Shown one piece after another: positions 4,868 to 5,394 of a stretch of DNA of 5,394 bases (position 1 is the stretch's first letter; each line of letters starts with the position of its first letter). A program made the translations under genes and the position numbers. The DNA lies in NCBI GenBank assembly GCA_027314825.1, contig DAHVAB010000191.1:1-5394 (forward strand), given 5' to 3'. The notes below the pieces were generated by a model. That model ran no database searches. It was not told the origin of the DNA and was given only the letters and a program-made list of their open reading frames with translations. Source of the DNA: Solirubrobacterales bacterium (GTDB taxonomy: Bacteria; Actinomycetota; Thermoleophilia; Solirubrobacterales; Solirubrobacteraceae).

Positions 4868-5394
4868 CGGGGCCGCACGCGCCGTGCGGCCCCTTGGATA
4901 ACGGACAGCCGGAGGAGAGCTTGAGCTGCCACCAGCCGGCCAGCATGCCGATCAGACCGAGCCTCGGCCGCACCTCCCACACCCCGCAGCCGCCTTCGCC
5001 GAGATCGGCCACGCGCAGGCGCATGAACTTGTGCCGCCCGGGCTCCAGCCTCATCTCCTCCAGCAGCGCGCGGGCCCGTCCCTCCAGGTCGGCCCGTGCA
5101 GCCGCCCTCGCCTGCGCGGTGCGCACGCTCCTCACGAGCGCGTCGCGCTCACGCTCCAGCTCGGCCAGGCCGAGCAGGCGCGGCAGAGCCGCCGTGCCGG
5201 CTCCGGCGCGGGTCGGCACGGGCACGACGTGCGGGAAGCCGTGCGCCACGAGATCTGAGAGCTCCCGCTCCAGCCGCGATATCTGCGCCCTCAACGACCG
5301 CTTGGCGGCGCGCTCGCGCTCACCCTCACCGCGGAGCCCAGGGCCGGCCGCCGCCTCCCGGCTCGCTACGGGCTCACCCTCACCGCGGAGCCCA
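4803..5394 (-). CDS. Conserved protein of unknown function, 5' end beyond the window
   Basis: I know no function. The C-terminal part, including 'EPGRHKFMRL', 'DLGEGGCGVWEVRPRLGL' and 'GMLAGWWQLKLSSGCPL', recalls a conserved hypothetical family of Thermoleophilia. Counting from TTG 5294, there is a helix at 3-18 (ISRLERELSDLV), a linker, a long charged helix that may be coiled-coil (43-82), and then the conserved Trp/Gly/Cys-rich domain (84-132). The visible start is only this TTG without Shine-Dalgarno. The frame stays open to the window edge with no ATG or GTG and reads plausibly there (ERERAAKRS), so the true start is probably outside. Residues 133-163 are encoded by the terminator hairpin and the antisense of the mIHF 3' end. 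They look like an added tail after a lost stop. No signal peptide or membrane helix is visible. Confidence 0.7.
   Translation of the reverse strand, partial: GLRGEGEPVASREAAAGPGLRGEGERERAAKRSLRAQISRLERELSDLVAHGFPHVVPVPTRAGAGTAALPRLLGLAELERERDALVRSVRTAQARAAARADLEGRARALLEEMRLEPGRHKFMRLRVADLGEGGCGVWEVRPRLGLIGMLAGWWQLKLSSGCPLSKGPHGACGPVRSVQPSAAKQEPSRCACVSR
4869..4893. terminator. Strong hairpin after the mIHF stop, candidate bidirectional terminator
   Basis: GGGGCCGCACG (4869-4879) and CGTGCGGCCCC (4883-4893) form a perfect 11-bp stem with a CGC loop, one base after the mIHF stop. No T-run follows on the plus strand (TTGGATAA), so it would be a U-less terminator or an mRNA 3' stabiliser. On the minus strand it falls inside the current reading frame of the convergent gene, just after codon 134 counted from the TTG at 5294. 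Confidence 0.65.
5318..5394. repeat. Start of a 54-bp in-frame tandem repeat at the window edge
   Basis: A 23-bp sequence (GCTCACCCTCACC followed by GCGGAGCCCA) occurs at 5318-5340 and again at 5372-5394, the last base of the window. The period is 54 bp, or 18 codons, so the minus-strand frame is kept and reads GLRGEGE, 11 other residues, then GLRGEGE. Only one full period is visible; more copies may lie beyond the edge. It could encode an N-terminal repeat of the adjacent protein or be an upstream non-coding repeat. Confidence 0.75.

Overview
The window comes from a very GC-rich bacterial chromosome, most likely a high-GC actinobacterium of the Thermoleophilia/Solirubrobacterales type. This rests on base composition, GTG starts, an actinobacterial-type integration host factor (mIHF), and a small protein whose C-terminal motif I associate with Thermoleophilia. 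The lineage is an inference from family resemblance; I could run no search.

Left part, minus strand, read from right to left. A GNAT-fold acyltransferase of the YghO / bacterial ceramide synthase-like family (1572-2702) is followed by a 226-bp gap. That gap holds three copies of a 44-46 bp tandem repeat, each with the same short inverted repeat. Next come a small single-pass membrane protein (896-1345), apparently with its own leaderless-type promoter, and, 16 nt later, an AlkA-type DNA-3-methyladenine glycosylase (13-879). The last two probably form one transcript.

Centre. Diverging from the acyltransferase across only 43 bp is a plus-strand PLP-dependent alpha-oxoamine synthase (2746-4167). 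It most resembles bacterial serine palmitoyltransferase-like proteins and ends in four perfect-length 12-residue repeats. A synthase that could make a 3-keto long-chain base, next to an enzyme of the family that N-acylates such bases, is the most interesting feature here. It suggests, without proving, a sphingolipid-type pathway in this actinobacterium.

Right part. A 319-bp non-coding stretch carries a good sigma70-like promoter and two hairpins, the second abutting the ribosome binding site of the mIHF gene (4487-4867). An 11-bp perfect hairpin lies one base after the mIHF stop. Convergent to it is a conserved protein of unknown function (4803 to beyond the window edge, minus strand). Its frame runs on through this hairpin and into the 3' end of the mIHF gene, which looks like a lost stop codon. 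At the window edge this frame also contains the start of a 54-bp in-frame tandem repeat.
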